Assembly: GCF_030766935.1 (NCBI RefSeq)
Contig: NZ_JASERL010000002.1
Coordinates: forward strand, 434,001 to 498,000
Source: Streptomyces sp. KL109B
Lineage (GTDB): Bacteria > Actinomycetota > Actinomycetes > Streptomycetales > Streptomycetaceae
Length of the DNA stretch: 64,000 nucleotides
Direction of reading: 5' to 3'
The notes under the pieces were generated by a model that was not told the DNA's origin, ran no database searches, and saw nothing but the letters and a program-made list of their open reading frames with translations. Shown here in pieces: positions 25,549-33,439 of this stretch; within the stretch, counting starts at the first letter, position 1; every line of letters starts with the position of its first letter. The position numbers and the translations under genes are program-made.

Positions 25549-26616
25549 TCAGGCAGTCAGCACGCGTGAGCCGCCCACCGGCAGGTCCCACAGCGCGGCG
25601 CGCGGCAGGCCCGCCGCGCTCCAGGCGGTACGGAGCCGGTTGAGGGGTTCGAGGACCGGTTCGGCGGAGAGCAGGAACGTCGCCCAGTGCATCGGCGCCA
25701 TCCGGCGCGCGCCCACGTCCCGCGCCGCGCGGACCGCGTCCTCCGGGTCGCAGTGCACGTCTTTCAGCCACCAGCGCGGGTCGTACGCGCCGATGGGGAG
25801 CAGCGCGAGGTCGATGCCGGGGTAGCGGCGGCCGATCTGGGAGAACCAGTGGCCGTAGCCGGTGTCGCCCGCGAAGTAGAGGCGCTGCCCTTCGGGGTCG
25901 GTGAGGACCCAGCCGCCCCACAGGGTGCGGCAGGTGTCGACGAGGCTGCGCTTGGACCAGTGGTGGGCGGGCACGAAGTCGAAGCGGACGCCCTTCAGCT
26001 CGGCGGCCTCCCACCAGTCGAGCTCGGTGACGTGGGTGAAGCCGCGCCGGGTGAACCAGCGGGCGAGACCGGCGGGTACGAGGACCGGGGTGTCGCGCGG
26101 GAGTCTTTTTACGGTCGGCCAGTCCAGGTGGTCGTAGTGGTTGTGGCTGATGACGACCGCGTCGACGGGCGGCAGCGCGGTCCAGGCGACACCGGCGGGG
26201 GTGACCCTGGCCGGGGTGCCGAGGATCTTGCGGGACCAGACGGGGTCGGTGAGGACGGTGAGGCCGCCGATCCGGACGATCCAGCTGGCGTGGCCGACCC
26301 AGGTGACGGCGACGGTGCGGGCGTCGACGTCCGGGAGCGGTCCCGGGGCGAAGGGCAGCTTCGGGATGTCGGAGGTCAGGCTGTCGGCGGGCGGCCTGAG
26401 CGCGCCCTCGCGGGCGAAGCGGGCGAGGGCGCGCAGGCCCGGCAGGGGGGCGGTCAGGCGGTGGGCGAAGGATTTGGGCCAGCGGCGCGGCACGTCCCGG
26501 ATTCCGGTGTCTCCCCCGTCGAGCGGCCGCGGCTCGACGAGGGGACGGAGGGACGCGGTGGCATCAGCCCGCTGCGCGGTCCCTTCGGCAGAGGGTGCTT
26601 CGGACGCCTGCGTCAT
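25549..26616 (-). CDS. Metallo-beta-lactamase-fold hydrolase (NAPE-PLD/UlaG-like), coupled to an aminotransferase-fold gene
   Basis: A 355-residue protein. After about 95 residues with a helical Leu/Ala/Pro-rich lead it shows VTWVGHASWIVRIGGLTVLT, the zinc motif SHNHYDHLDWPTV, FVPAHHWSKRSLVDT, YFAGDTGYG and MAPMHWATF. This matches the N-acyl-phosphatidylethanolamine phospholipase D-like group (RomA-type in actinobacteria), usually phospholipid or phosphodiester hydrolases. The ATG overlaps the stop of the upstream gene (ATGA), and GGGAG within that gene's end serves it. Substrate and partner activity are unknown. It is the second enzyme of this fold within 1.6 kb. Confidence 0.88.
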   Translation of the reverse strand: MTQASEAPSAEGTAQRADATASLRPLVEPRPLDGGDTGIRDVPRRWPKSFAHRLTAPLPGLRALARFAREGALRPPADSLTSDIPKLPFAPGPLPDVDARTVAVTWVGHASWIVRIGGLTVLTDPVWSRKILGTPARVTPAGVAWTALPPVDAVVISHNHYDHLDWPTVKRLPRDTPVLVPAGLARWFTRRGFTHVTELDWWEAAELKGVRFDFVPAHHWSKRSLVDTCRTLWGGWVLTDPEGQRLYFAGDTGYGHWFSQIGRRYPGIDLALLPIGAYDPRWWLKDVHCDPEDAVRAARDVGARRMAPMHWATFLLSAEPVLEPLNRLRTAWSAAGLPRAALWDLPVGGSRVLTA

Positions 26617-27908
26617 CGCTCGGACTCCCATCCTTCGCCGGTCGCTCCCGCACCGTCGCCGATGGCGCGCAGCGTCGCTCCCACCATGGTCAACACCCTT
26701 GCCACGTGCGGCAATTCCAAGGGCTCCGGTGAGGTGAGAGACGCCCGGCGTTCCTCGGGGGTTGATCCGAGCAGCGGGCCCGTCGACAGGCGGGCGCGCA
26801 GCGCGCCCTGTTCGTCGCCGAAGCGGTGGCCGCCGGGGACCGGCATGCGGAGGCGTTCGCCGAGGAAGTCCTCCAGCTCCTGGGAGTCGGTGACGCCGAG
26901 GTCGGTGAGCCGGGGCCGCAGCTCCTCCAGGTCCATGTAGAGGTGCCGCCCGGCGCGGGGCGGTCTGGCGAGGCCGCCGGCCGCGAGCACGGCGTGGTGC
27001 AGGGCCCCGGCCACGCGCGCGTGCAGTGCGGCGCCGGTCCTGCGGCGTTCGGTGATCTCGTCCGGTTCGTTCAGGGCGTACGTCGCCGCGGCCGCGACCG
27101 GCGCCGGGAGCAGCGCGCCGGTCGCGGTGAGGAAGTCGAGGACGCGGGCGCGCAGCCGGGCGCCGCGCTCGGTGGCGGGGAACCGGGCGCAGGCCGCGGG
27201 CAGTGAGGGCGGCAGGAACGCGCCGGTCAGGTCGTTGAGGACGGTGACCTCGCGCGGGTACATCTCGGCGGGGCTGAACAGGACGGAGTCCGCGCCCGGG
27301 TGCACGGTGTCCCGCCAGGTCTCGTCGCTGATCACGTGGACGCCCTCGGCGGCGGCCGCCTCCACGGCCTCGTGCAGCACCTCGGGCGGCGGCACGGTCG
27401 CCGTCGGGTCGTCGGCGACGGAGAGGATCAGGAGGCGGGGGTCGCCGCCCTCGGCGCGGACCCGGCGGACGGTCTCCAGGAAGGCGGTCGAGTCGGGGAC
27501 GCCGCCGCACTCTGCGGGCGTCGGCACGTGGTAGACGGCGCGGCCGAGCAGCCGGGCCTGCGGCACCCACCACGCCGAGCAGGGCCGGGGCACGAGCACG
27601 TCGCCGCCGAGGGCGGCGGTGAGCGCGAGCAGCAGCGGGGCCGCGCCCGGCGCCGCGCCCAGCTGTTCCCGTTCGGCGTCGAGGCCGCGCCGCCGCCAGT
27701 ACCCGCACGCCGCTTCGAGCAGCGCGGGTGCCCCGCCGGGCGGTTCGCACGTGGCCCGGCCCGCGGCCCCCGCGACCATGGCGGCCAGCTCCGGCAGCAC
27801 CGGCAGCCCGGCCTCCGGCAACGGTGGCCCGTACCGCACGGGGCCGCGCCCTTCGGGTCTCCGGGTGGTGCCGGGGGTTCGGGCCGTGGGGTCCGACGAT
27901 GACCGCAT
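26613..27908 (-). CDS. Class I aminotransferase-fold protein lacking the PLP lysine
   Basis: A 431-residue protein with the layout of fold-type I aminotransferases. It has a PLP-phosphate region (GAAPGAAPLLLALTAALGGD), an N-P-x-G-type loop altered to DDPTA at residues 166-170, and the Asp-x-x-Tyr strand as VISDETWRD with Trp for Tyr. Where the family has S-x-[ST]-K-A-F the sequence reads NDLTGAF, with Gly229 in the lysine position. No nearby Lys can replace it, and the whole protein has almost no lysine. A normal PLP aldimine should not form, so it may be a non-catalytic binder or regulator. GGAGGCAGC precedes the ATG, and its stop overlaps the start of the metallo-hydrolase, so they are made together. 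Confidence 0.8.
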   Translation of the reverse strand: MRSSSDPTARTPGTTRRPEGRGPVRYGPPLPEAGLPVLPELAAMVAGAAGRATCEPPGGAPALLEAACGYWRRRGLDAEREQLGAAPGAAPLLLALTAALGGDVLVPRPCSAWWVPQARLLGRAVYHVPTPAECGGVPDSTAFLETVRRVRAEGGDPRLLILSVADDPTATVPPPEVLHEAVEAAAAEGVHVISDETWRDTVHPGADSVLFSPAEMYPREVTVLNDLTGAFLPPSLPAACARFPATERGARLRARVLDFLTATGALLPAPVAAAATYALNEPDEITERRRTGAALHARVAGALHHAVLAAGGLARPPRAGRHLYMDLEELRPRLTDLGVTDSQELEDFLGERLRMPVPGGHRFGDEQGALRARLSTGPLLGSTPEERRASLTSPEPLELPHVARVLTMVGATLRAIGDGAGATGEGWESER

Positions 27909-28041
27909 GCTGCCTCCGTGCCGTCCGCTCGGTCTGCGCCTTCCTCCAGCGTCACACCTTGCCCGGGATCCGCGCGCGGCGTGCGTGCCACGTGCCGTGT
28001 CGCTGCCTCCGACGACGTGCGGTCACCCGTTCCCACGCCTC

Positions 28042-28088
28042 GGGGCTCTGCCCCGGGCCCCGCGCCTCAATCGCCGGCGGGGCTCGAT
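28042..28088 (+). repeat. Interspersed two-hairpin repeat, copy 6 (variant A)
   Basis: GGGGCTCTGCCCCGGGCCCC, then GCGCCTCAATCGCCGGCGGG and GCTCGAT. It lies just after the ANTAR gene stop (minus strand) and upstream of the aminotransferase-fold gene start. Confidence 0.85.
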
Positions 28089-28100
28089 ACGACGAACGGG

Positions 28101-28865
28101 TCAGTCGGCCAGGGCGGTGAATTCGCGCTCCAGGCCGCGGCCGCGCCGCTGGACGACGGCGGACGCGACGTCCGACAGCTTTCGGTTCGTCGTCTGCGAG
28201 ATTCGGCGCAGCACGGCGAACGCGTCGTCCGGATCGCACCCCAGCACGTGCATGACGATGCCGCAGGCCTGGTCGACCACGGGACGTGAGCGCAGGGCCG
28301 AGCCGAGCTGGTCGACCTCCGTGAGGGCCGCCTCGTAGGAGCGGTCGCGGACCATGCAGCTCGCGGCCAGGTCGCCGAGCGCGCGGACCGGGCCGTGCGA
28401 GGCGTCCTCAAGGGAGCCGGGGCGGAAGCTGTAGAGACTGAGCGTGACCGTGAGGTCGGCGCTGCGGAACGGGATGGTGACGCTGGAGCGCACCCCGGAG
28501 TCGAGCGCGAGCGCCCGGTAGTCGGGCCAGCGCCGGTCGTTCAGCAGATCGCTGGCGTCGACCGGGTCGCCGCGCTCCTCGGCGGCCGGGATGGGCCCGT
28601 CGCCGGAGCTGTCCTGTACGGAGACGAGGGCGGCGAGGTCGGGGTGGGTGACGGCGGTGGGCCGCTCGCCGGTGCCGTCGCTCGCGGTGGCCACGGCGCC
28701 GCAGCACTGCGCGGTGCACCGCACGGCCTCCTCGGCGAGTTCGGAGAGCCGCCGGGCAGGCAGCCCCGACTCCGGTGTCCGCGCGGCCAGTTGGGTCGGC
28801 ATCGCCTGATACCTCCTGACGTGGGCCGCGTCCTTGTCCTGTTCGGCCTGCACGTACTGTCGCAT
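28101..28865 (-). CDS. GAF-ANTAR RNA-binding antiterminator-type regulator
   Basis: A 254-residue protein. The central part is GAF-like (LVSVQDSSGDGPIPAAEERG, RSSVTIPFRSADLTVTLSLY) and the last 75 residues are an ANTAR domain (RSRPVVDQACGIVMHVLGCD, DDAFAVLRRISQTTNRKLSD), which binds paired hexaloop RNA hairpins to prevent termination. Two starts are equally well served. The ATG at 28865 has AAGGAGG ten bases upstream. The in-frame ATG at 28802 has AGGAGGT about eight bases upstream and gives a form 21 residues shorter. It is divergent from the PAS-GAF gene by 76 bp, and the sigma factor lies beyond, so this is probably a stress-signalling block. Confidence 0.88.
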   Translation of the reverse strand: MRQYVQAEQDKDAAHVRRYQAMPTQLAARTPESGLPARRLSELAEEAVRCTAQCCGAVATASDGTGERPTAVTHPDLAALVSVQDSSGDGPIPAAEERGDPVDASDLLNDRRWPDYRALALDSGVRSSVTIPFRSADLTVTLSLYSFRPGSLEDASHGPVRALGDLAASCMVRDRSYEAALTEVDQLGSALRSRPVVDQACGIVMHVLGCDPDDAFAVLRRISQTTNRKLSDVASAVVQRRGRGLEREFTALAD

Positions 28866-28941
28866 CGGGTTCGAGCCTCCTTGTTGGTCGGCTTCCCGTA
28901 CCCGGCTCCCGAAAACCGTGGGACGGGATACGTTTCTCAGC

Positions 28942-30081
28942 ATGGCGCAGACGGAGGAATTCGGTGAAGAGCTGGCGGACTTCGTGCGCCGTGTAACGGA
29001 GTTGAAGGCGGCGCGCTCCGTCTCGACGGCGGAACTGCCCGCCGTACTCGACGCCGCGCTCTTCGAACTCGACCATGTGGCCGCCAAGTTGTGGCCACAG
29101 CCCTCGCGGGGCGCGGAGGCCTCGGGCGGCCCGGGGGTGAGCGCGCGCCGCGGCGCGGCGGCCGACCGACAGGAGCAGCAGTTGCTGCGGGCCGTCTTCC
29201 AGCGGCTGCCGCTGCCGGTGGCGCTCGTGGACCGCGAGTCGGTGGTGCGCCGCCTCAACTTCGCGGCGACGATCTTCACGGGGGTCCGCGCCGGATACGC
29301 GACGGGCCGCCCGATGACCGGTTTCCTGGCGCACGCCGACCGCGCCGCGTTCCGCTCGCAGGTCGCGGCGGTGGCCCGGGGCGAGGGGGACCGCGGCCTG
29401 TCCGTGCACCTGCAGCAGAATCCGCGGATCCCGGTCCGCACGGTCCTCACGGGCCTGCGCCCGGGCAACGAGCCGCGCACCACGGTCCTGGTGGTCCTGC
29501 AGCCCGCGGACGACGCCACCGTCACCCCCGCGTCGGCCCGGCCCACGGCGCCGGTCCCCGACCTCACGGAGGCGACCCGGCACGCGGCGCTCACCGACCT
29601 GCTGGACGCGATGACGCGGGAGCTGCTGGGTGCCCCCGTGGGCGATCCCGCCGAGTCGCTGCGGCGCGCCGCCCGCGTGCTGCACGGCCGGTTCGCCGAC
29701 TGGGTGGTGGCCGACATGGGGGCGGCGCGGCTGGAGCGTACGGCGGTGCTCGGCGCGGACGACGAGGCGGTACGGGACATCGCCGCGCAGGACCCGCACG
29801 GCAGCCCGCTCGTCGTCGAGGCGGCGCGCGGCGGCGCCCCCACGCTGCTCGTGCGCCCGGAGGACCCGCGGGCCCTGGGCGACGACGCGTCGGGGGCGCC
29901 GGTGCTCGTCCGTGCCGATGTCACCTCGCTGCTGTGCGTCCCGTTGATCCCGGCGCCCGGCGAACCGGTGCGGGGTGTGCTCACCCTGTTCCGGTCCGCG
30001 GGCCGCCTCGCCTTCTCGATGGCGGAGGCGAAGACGCTGGACATGATGGCCCGTCACATTGCGTTGGCGATGCGGAAATAG
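28942..30081 (+). CDS. PAS-GAF sensor protein without output domain
   Basis: A 379-residue cytoplasmic protein. A helical N-terminus (ELADFVRRVTELKAARSV) is followed by a PAS domain near residues 80-190 (FQRLPLPVALVDRESVVRRL, then GRPMTGFLAHADRAAFRSQV) and a GAF domain near residues 210-379 (LTDLLDAMTRELLGAPVGD, SLLCVPLIPAPGEPVRGVLT). There is no kinase, PP2C phosphatase or HTH domain, although many Streptomyces relatives carry a C-terminal PP2C. It may therefore pass its signal by binding the divergent GAF-ANTAR protein or the convergent sigma factor's regulators. No clear ribosome binding site precedes the ATG; the start is set by the conserved reading frame. Confidence 0.8.
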   Translation: MAQTEEFGEELADFVRRVTELKAARSVSTAELPAVLDAALFELDHVAAKLWPQPSRGAEASGGPGVSARRGAAADRQEQQLLRAVFQRLPLPVALVDRESVVRRLNFAATIFTGVRAGYATGRPMTGFLAHADRAAFRSQVAAVARGEGDRGLSVHLQQNPRIPVRTVLTGLRPGNEPRTTVLVVLQPADDATVTPASARPTAPVPDLTEATRHAALTDLLDAMTRELLGAPVGDPAESLRRAARVLHGRFADWVVADMGAARLERTAVLGADDEAVRDIAAQDPHGSPLVVEAARGGAPTLLVRPEDPRALGDDASGAPVLVRADVTSLLCVPLIPAPGEPVRGVLTLFRSAGRLAFSMAEAKTLDMMARHIALAMRK

Positions 30082-30105
30082 CGCCGTTTCCGGGATTTCC
30101 TGGGG

Positions 30106-30924
30106 CTACGCGGCGTCCGAGAGGACCTGGTCGCGCAGCCGGTCGCAGCAGCGGCTGATCAGCCGGGACACGTGCATCTGCGAGATGCCGAGCCGCTCGG
30201 CGATCCGGCTCTGTGTCATGTCGCCGAAGAAGCGCATGTAGAGGATCTCCCGCTCCCGCTCGGGCAGGGCCGCTATGCGCGGCTTGACGGCCTCGCGGTC
30301 GATGACGACGTCGAGCGCGGGGTCGGCGTCGCCGAGCGCGTCGGACAGCGAGTAGCCGTCCTCGCTGCCGGGCAGCTCGGCGTCGAGGGAGAGCGCGGTG
30401 AAGCTCTCCAGCGCCTCGAGGCCGCTGCGGGCCTCGTCCTCGGTCATGTTCGCGTGTTCGGCGATCTCCGCGAGCGTCGGGGCGCGCCCCGAGATGCCCT
30501 GGGCGAGCTCGTGCTGGGCGAACCGGACCCGGTTGCGCAGGTCCTGGACGCGGCGCGGCACGTGCAGCGTCCACATGTGGTCGCGGAAGTGCCGCTTGAT
30601 CTCGCCGGTCACGGTGGGTACGGCGTAGCTCTCGAAGGCGTTGCCGCGCTCCGGGTCGTATCGGTCCACCGCCTTGACCAGGCCGAGCGCGGCGACCTGG
30701 CGCAGATCCTCGTAGGACTCTCCGCGGTTGCGGAAGCGGCCGGCGAGGCGTTCGGCCATCGGCAGCCAGGCCTCGACGACGTCCTGGCGCAGTTCGTCGC
30801 GCTCGGGACCCTCGGGCATGTCGGACAGCTGGGCGAAGGCCTCGGCGGTGTCGGGGGCGTCGTCGTGCGGGTGGCGCCCACCGGGCTTCACCGGGTTCTC
30901 GGGTGAGCTGGTACGCGTGCGCAT
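30106..30924 (-). CDS. SigB/SigF/SigG-family RNA polymerase sigma factor
   Basis: A 272-residue alternative sigma factor. Region 2 is clear (YEDLRQVAALGLVKAVDRYD, AFESYAVPTVTGEIKRHFRD), then region 3 (RAPTLAEIAEHANMTEDE) and region 4 with its helix-turn-helix (LPEREREILYMRFFGDMTQS, RIAERLGISQMHVSRLI). Such factors direct stress, osmotic and sporulation regulons in Streptomyces and are normally held by an anti-sigma factor, none of which is adjacent. By gene order it could be the sigK orthologue of S. coelicolor; this is from memory. The ATG at 30924 follows GAGGGAG; a GTG at 30969 is possible but lacks a binding site. A possible 38-codon leader reading frame ends 16 bp upstream of the start. 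Confidence 0.92.
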   Translation of the reverse strand: MRTRTSSPENPVKPGGRHPHDDAPDTAEAFAQLSDMPEGPERDELRQDVVEAWLPMAERLAGRFRNRGESYEDLRQVAALGLVKAVDRYDPERGNAFESYAVPTVTGEIKRHFRDHMWTLHVPRRVQDLRNRVRFAQHELAQGISGRAPTLAEIAEHANMTEDEARSGLEALESFTALSLDAELPGSEDGYSLSDALGDADPALDVVIDREAVKPRIAALPEREREILYMRFFGDMTQSRIAERLGISQMHVSRLISRCCDRLRDQVLSDAA

Positions 30925-30940
30925 CTGGATCGCAACTCCC

Positions 30941-31057
30941 TCAGGGGGTGCCTTGGGTTCGGTGGTCACCGTGGGAGCCGCGCCCGCAAGACGAGTCGGA
31001 CACACCCGGGGCGATCCTGCGGATCCGGTGGATACGGCGGGGCCGTATCCCTCCCAC
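30941..31057 (-). CDS. Possible 38-codon leader reading frame of the sigma factor gene
   Basis: On the minus strand a perfect AGGAGG (31065-31070) stands seven bases before a GTG at 31057. The frame runs 38 codons and stops at a TGA that touches the GAGGGAG used by the sigma factor start. The product would be Arg/Ile-rich at first (GGIRPRRIHRIRRIAPG), then Ser/Gly/His-rich, and resembles nothing I know. Its position suggests translational coupling or attenuation rather than a functional protein. Coding status is uncertain. Confidence 0.4.
   Translation of the reverse strand: MGGIRPRRIHRIRRIAPGVSDSSCGRGSHGDHRTQGTP
31030..31050. promoter_or_regulatory. Perfect 9-bp-stem hairpin in the sigma factor leader
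   Basis: GGATACGGC, loop GGG, GCCGTATCC. It lies about 105-125 bp upstream of the sigma factor ATG, within the first codons of the possible leader reading frame. It could be an operator or an RNA hairpin; position and symmetry are seen, function is inferred. Confidence 0.5.
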
Positions 31058-31218
31058 GGACGTGCCTCCTGTCCGAAGCACTGTTTCCTTCGCCTGCCCC
31101 TGGGACAGCGCCGCAAAACACGGCGTTGTCCTTACAAATGATGGGGATTAGCCCCGGTACGTGCGGGTACATGGGCGGGATCACGGTGCACCCGAAGACG
31201 AGATGAGGCCGGATTTCG

Positions 31219-31659
31219 ATGGCCGATGTGGTGAGGGACGTCATGACGCCCGGCGTGGTCGCGGTACGCCCAGACGCCTCGCTGGTCGAGGCCGCCCAGT
31301 TGATGCGCGCGCAGGACATCGGAGATGTACTGGTGGCGGACGAGTCGCAGGTCGTGGGCGTGCTCACGGATCGTGACATCGCGCTGCGGGCCGTGGCCGA
31401 CGGAGCCGATCCGCTCACGGTGAGCGCCGAGGCCGTGTGCACGCCGCACCCGGTGGCGATCGGCCCCGAGGACGAGGTGTCCGTCGCGGTGACGCTGATG
31501 CGGGAGTACGCGGTGCGGCGGCTGCCGGTGGTGGAGGACGGGCACGCCGTCGGAATGGTCAGCCTGGGCGATCTGGCGCTGACCCAGGACCCGGCGTCCG
31601 CGCTGGCCGACATCAGCGGCGCCCGGCCGGACTCCTGGCCGGACGAGTCACCGACGTGA
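31219..31659 (+). CDS. Tandem CBS-domain protein
   Basis: A 146-residue protein made of a single pair of CBS motifs, a Bateman module that binds adenine nucleotides (AMP, ATP, SAM or c-di-AMP). The first CBS covers DVMTPGVVAVRPDASLVEAA to VGVLTDRDIALRAVADG; the second covers CTPHPVAIGPEDEVSVAVTL to VGMVSLGDLALTQDP. No enzyme domain is attached, so it probably acts as an energy sensor. It is divergent from the sigma factor and followed after 84 bp by the PfpI gene. Such stand-alone CBS proteins are common in stress and dormancy loci of actinobacteria. Confidence 0.9.
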   Translation: MADVVRDVMTPGVVAVRPDASLVEAAQLMRAQDIGDVLVADESQVVGVLTDRDIALRAVADGADPLTVSAEAVCTPHPVAIGPEDEVSVAVTLMREYAVRRLPVVEDGHAVGMVSLGDLALTQDPASALADISGARPDSWPDESPT

Positions 31660-31743
31660 CCGCCGCCAACACCAACACCAGGACCAGGACCAAGACCACT
31701 GAACGTCATGAACATCCATAGCCAGCAAGGGAGTTGACCGACG

Positions 31744-32286
31744 ATGCGTATCGCGTTCCTGGTGGCGCCGGAAGGGGCCGAGCAGATCGAGCTGACCGAC
31801 CCCTGGCAGGCGGTGCGGGACGCGGGCGGCGAACCCGTGCTCGTATCGACACGGCAGGGCGAGATCCAGGCCTTCGACCACCTGGACAGGGCCGACAAGT
31901 TCCCGGTCGACAAGACGGTGGCGTCGCTCGCCTCGTCGGCGGACGGCTTCGACGCGCTGGCGCTGCCGGGCGGCGTGGCCAATCCGGACCAGTTGCGCAC
32001 GGATCCCGACGCGGTCGCGTTCGTACGTGACTTCTTCACGCGGGGCCTGCCGGTCGCGGCGATCTGTCACGCGGCGTGGACGCTGGTCGAGGCGGATGTG
32101 CTGCGCGGCCGCACGCTGACCTCGTATCCGAGCCTGGCCACCGATATCCGCAATGCGGGCGGCACCTGGGTCGACGAGCAGGTGAAGGTCTGCACGGCCG
32201 GGCCGAACGTGCTGGTCAGCAGCCGTCGCCCGGACGACCTCAAGGCCTTCGACGCGGCGCTGCTTGAGCAGGTCAGCGGCGTCTGA
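31744..32286 (+). CDS. DJ-1/PfpI-family protein
   Basis: A 180-residue protein of the DJ-1/PfpI superfamily (deglycase, chaperone or protease-like; general stress protein 18 in Bacillus is related). The nucleophile elbow PVAAICHAAWTLVEA contains the conserved Cys followed by His, and an acidic residue sits early in EGAEQIELTDPW. It ends TAGPNVLVSSRRPDDLKAF, typical of the PfpI branch. AAGGGAG precedes the ATG. The upstream spacer has a CCAACACCAACACCAGGACC microsatellite-like stretch. It probably belongs to the same stress block as the CBS protein and sigma factor. Confidence 0.92.
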   Translation: MRIAFLVAPEGAEQIELTDPWQAVRDAGGEPVLVSTRQGEIQAFDHLDRADKFPVDKTVASLASSADGFDALALPGGVANPDQLRTDPDAVAFVRDFFTRGLPVAAICHAAWTLVEADVLRGRTLTSYPSLATDIRNAGGTWVDEQVKVCTAGPNVLVSSRRPDDLKAFDAALLEQVSGV

Positions 32287-32304
32287 CGGGGCGGGAGGCG
32301 CAGG

Positions 32305-32332
32305 CCGGCCCGGCGGGGTAGTGCCGGGCCGG
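32305..32332. terminator. Intrinsic-type hairpin terminator between pfpI-like gene and araC-like gene
   Basis: CCGGCCCGGC, 8-base loop, GCCGGGCCGG: a perfect 10-bp stem starting 18 bp after the pfpI-like stop and 65 bp before the convergent AraC stop. It can act in both directions. Confidence 0.75.
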
Positions 32333-32396
32333 TGCGATATGACAGTAGGCCCTCGGGAGCGCCGTCGGCGATCCGCTCGGCGCGGTTGTTGTCCGC

Positions 32397-33371
32397 TCAA
32401 CGAGGTAGCTGTCGGCCCAGCGTGTGCGAGGGCACGACGCCGTACTTGGCGCGGTACTGCCCGGCGAACCGCCCCAGATGACCGAAGCCCCAGCGGTACG
32501 CGACGTGGCCGACGGTCGTCGTGTCGGGGTCCGCGGCGAGCAGTTCGGCGTGCGCTCGCTCCAGGCGCAGGGTGCGCAGATACGTCATCGGCGGCATGCC
32601 CACATAGCGGCCGAACGCCTCCTGCAGCCAGCGCACGCCGACCCGGGCCTCGGCCGCGAGTTCCGTGGTGGTGAAGGGGTGTTCGGGGTGGGAGCGCATG
32701 GCGTCCATGGCGCGCTTGACGGGGGCGGGCCTCAACTTCCCCGCGGGTACGTCGAGTTGGTCGCGGTAGCGGTGGCCCGCCGTCAGCAGCAGGCCGTTGA
32801 GGACGGCGTCGCGCAACGGCGCGGCCACCATGGGGTGTTGGAGCAGCCGGGCGTCGTCGTGCAGCTCTCCGAGGAGTGTGTCGACGAGTCGGGCCCAGCC
32901 GTGGCCGCGGCCCGTCGTCAGGTCCATCTCGGGTTCGAGCGCGAGGGGCCCGCGGGGCGGGCGGCCGGTCAACTCCTCGACGCGGCGCTCCAGAAGGCTG
33001 CGTTCGATCTTCAGCGCGACGACCCGCGCGCCGCCCGGCCAGCGGTTCGCGTCGACGGGGCCGACGGGGCCGAGGACGGCGGCCCTGCCGGGGGCGGTGG
33101 CGCGGGTGGGCCGGGATGCCTGGCGCCAGCCGATGGCGGCGCCGAACGGGACGTTCACGTGGTACGAGCCCAACTCCTCGCAGCGGACGGCGACATCGAC
33201 GCCGCACGACAGGTTTCCCACCGTGAGGCCGTCGCCGCAGTCGAGTACGTCGAACTCGGCGTCGAAGCGTTCTGGGCGTTCCAGGACGGCCAGCCGATTC
33301 GCGTAGAAGGCGTCCCTGATCGCCTCCATGGCCCGGTCGACATCGCTGGTCCGCAAGAACGTCCTCGCCAC
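32397..33371 (-). CDS. AraC-family transcriptional regulator
   Basis: A 324-residue regulator. The N-terminal 190 residues form a cupin-like AraC-binding domain (FDVLDCGDGLTVGNLSCGVD, SYHVNVPFGAAIGWRQ). The C-terminus carries the double helix-turn-helix (FTTTELAAEARVGVRWLQEA, then TTVGHVAYRWGFGHLGRFAG) with the family ending YRAKYGVVPS. Relatives often activate oxygenase or catabolic genes, but none is adjacent: neighbours are the PfpI-like gene (convergent) and the ABC-F ATPase upstream on the same strand. The GTG start has GAGGAGAG before it. Confidence 0.9.
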   Translation of the reverse strand: MARTFLRTSDVDRAMEAIRDAFYANRLAVLERPERFDAEFDVLDCGDGLTVGNLSCGVDVAVRCEELGSYHVNVPFGAAIGWRQASRPTRATAPGRAAVLGPVGPVDANRWPGGARVVALKIERSLLERRVEELTGRPPRGPLALEPEMDLTTGRGHGWARLVDTLLGELHDDARLLQHPMVAAPLRDAVLNGLLLTAGHRYRDQLDVPAGKLRPAPVKRAMDAMRSHPEHPFTTTELAAEARVGVRWLQEAFGRYVGMPPMTYLRTLRLERAHAELLAADPDTTTVGHVAYRWGFGHLGRFAGQYRAKYGVVPSHTLGRQLPR

Positions 33372-33439
33372 GCTCTCTCCTCACGCACGCCTGAACTCCC
33401 CAGCGTACAAAGACCGGGGCTCCGGGCGGGCGCAACGGG

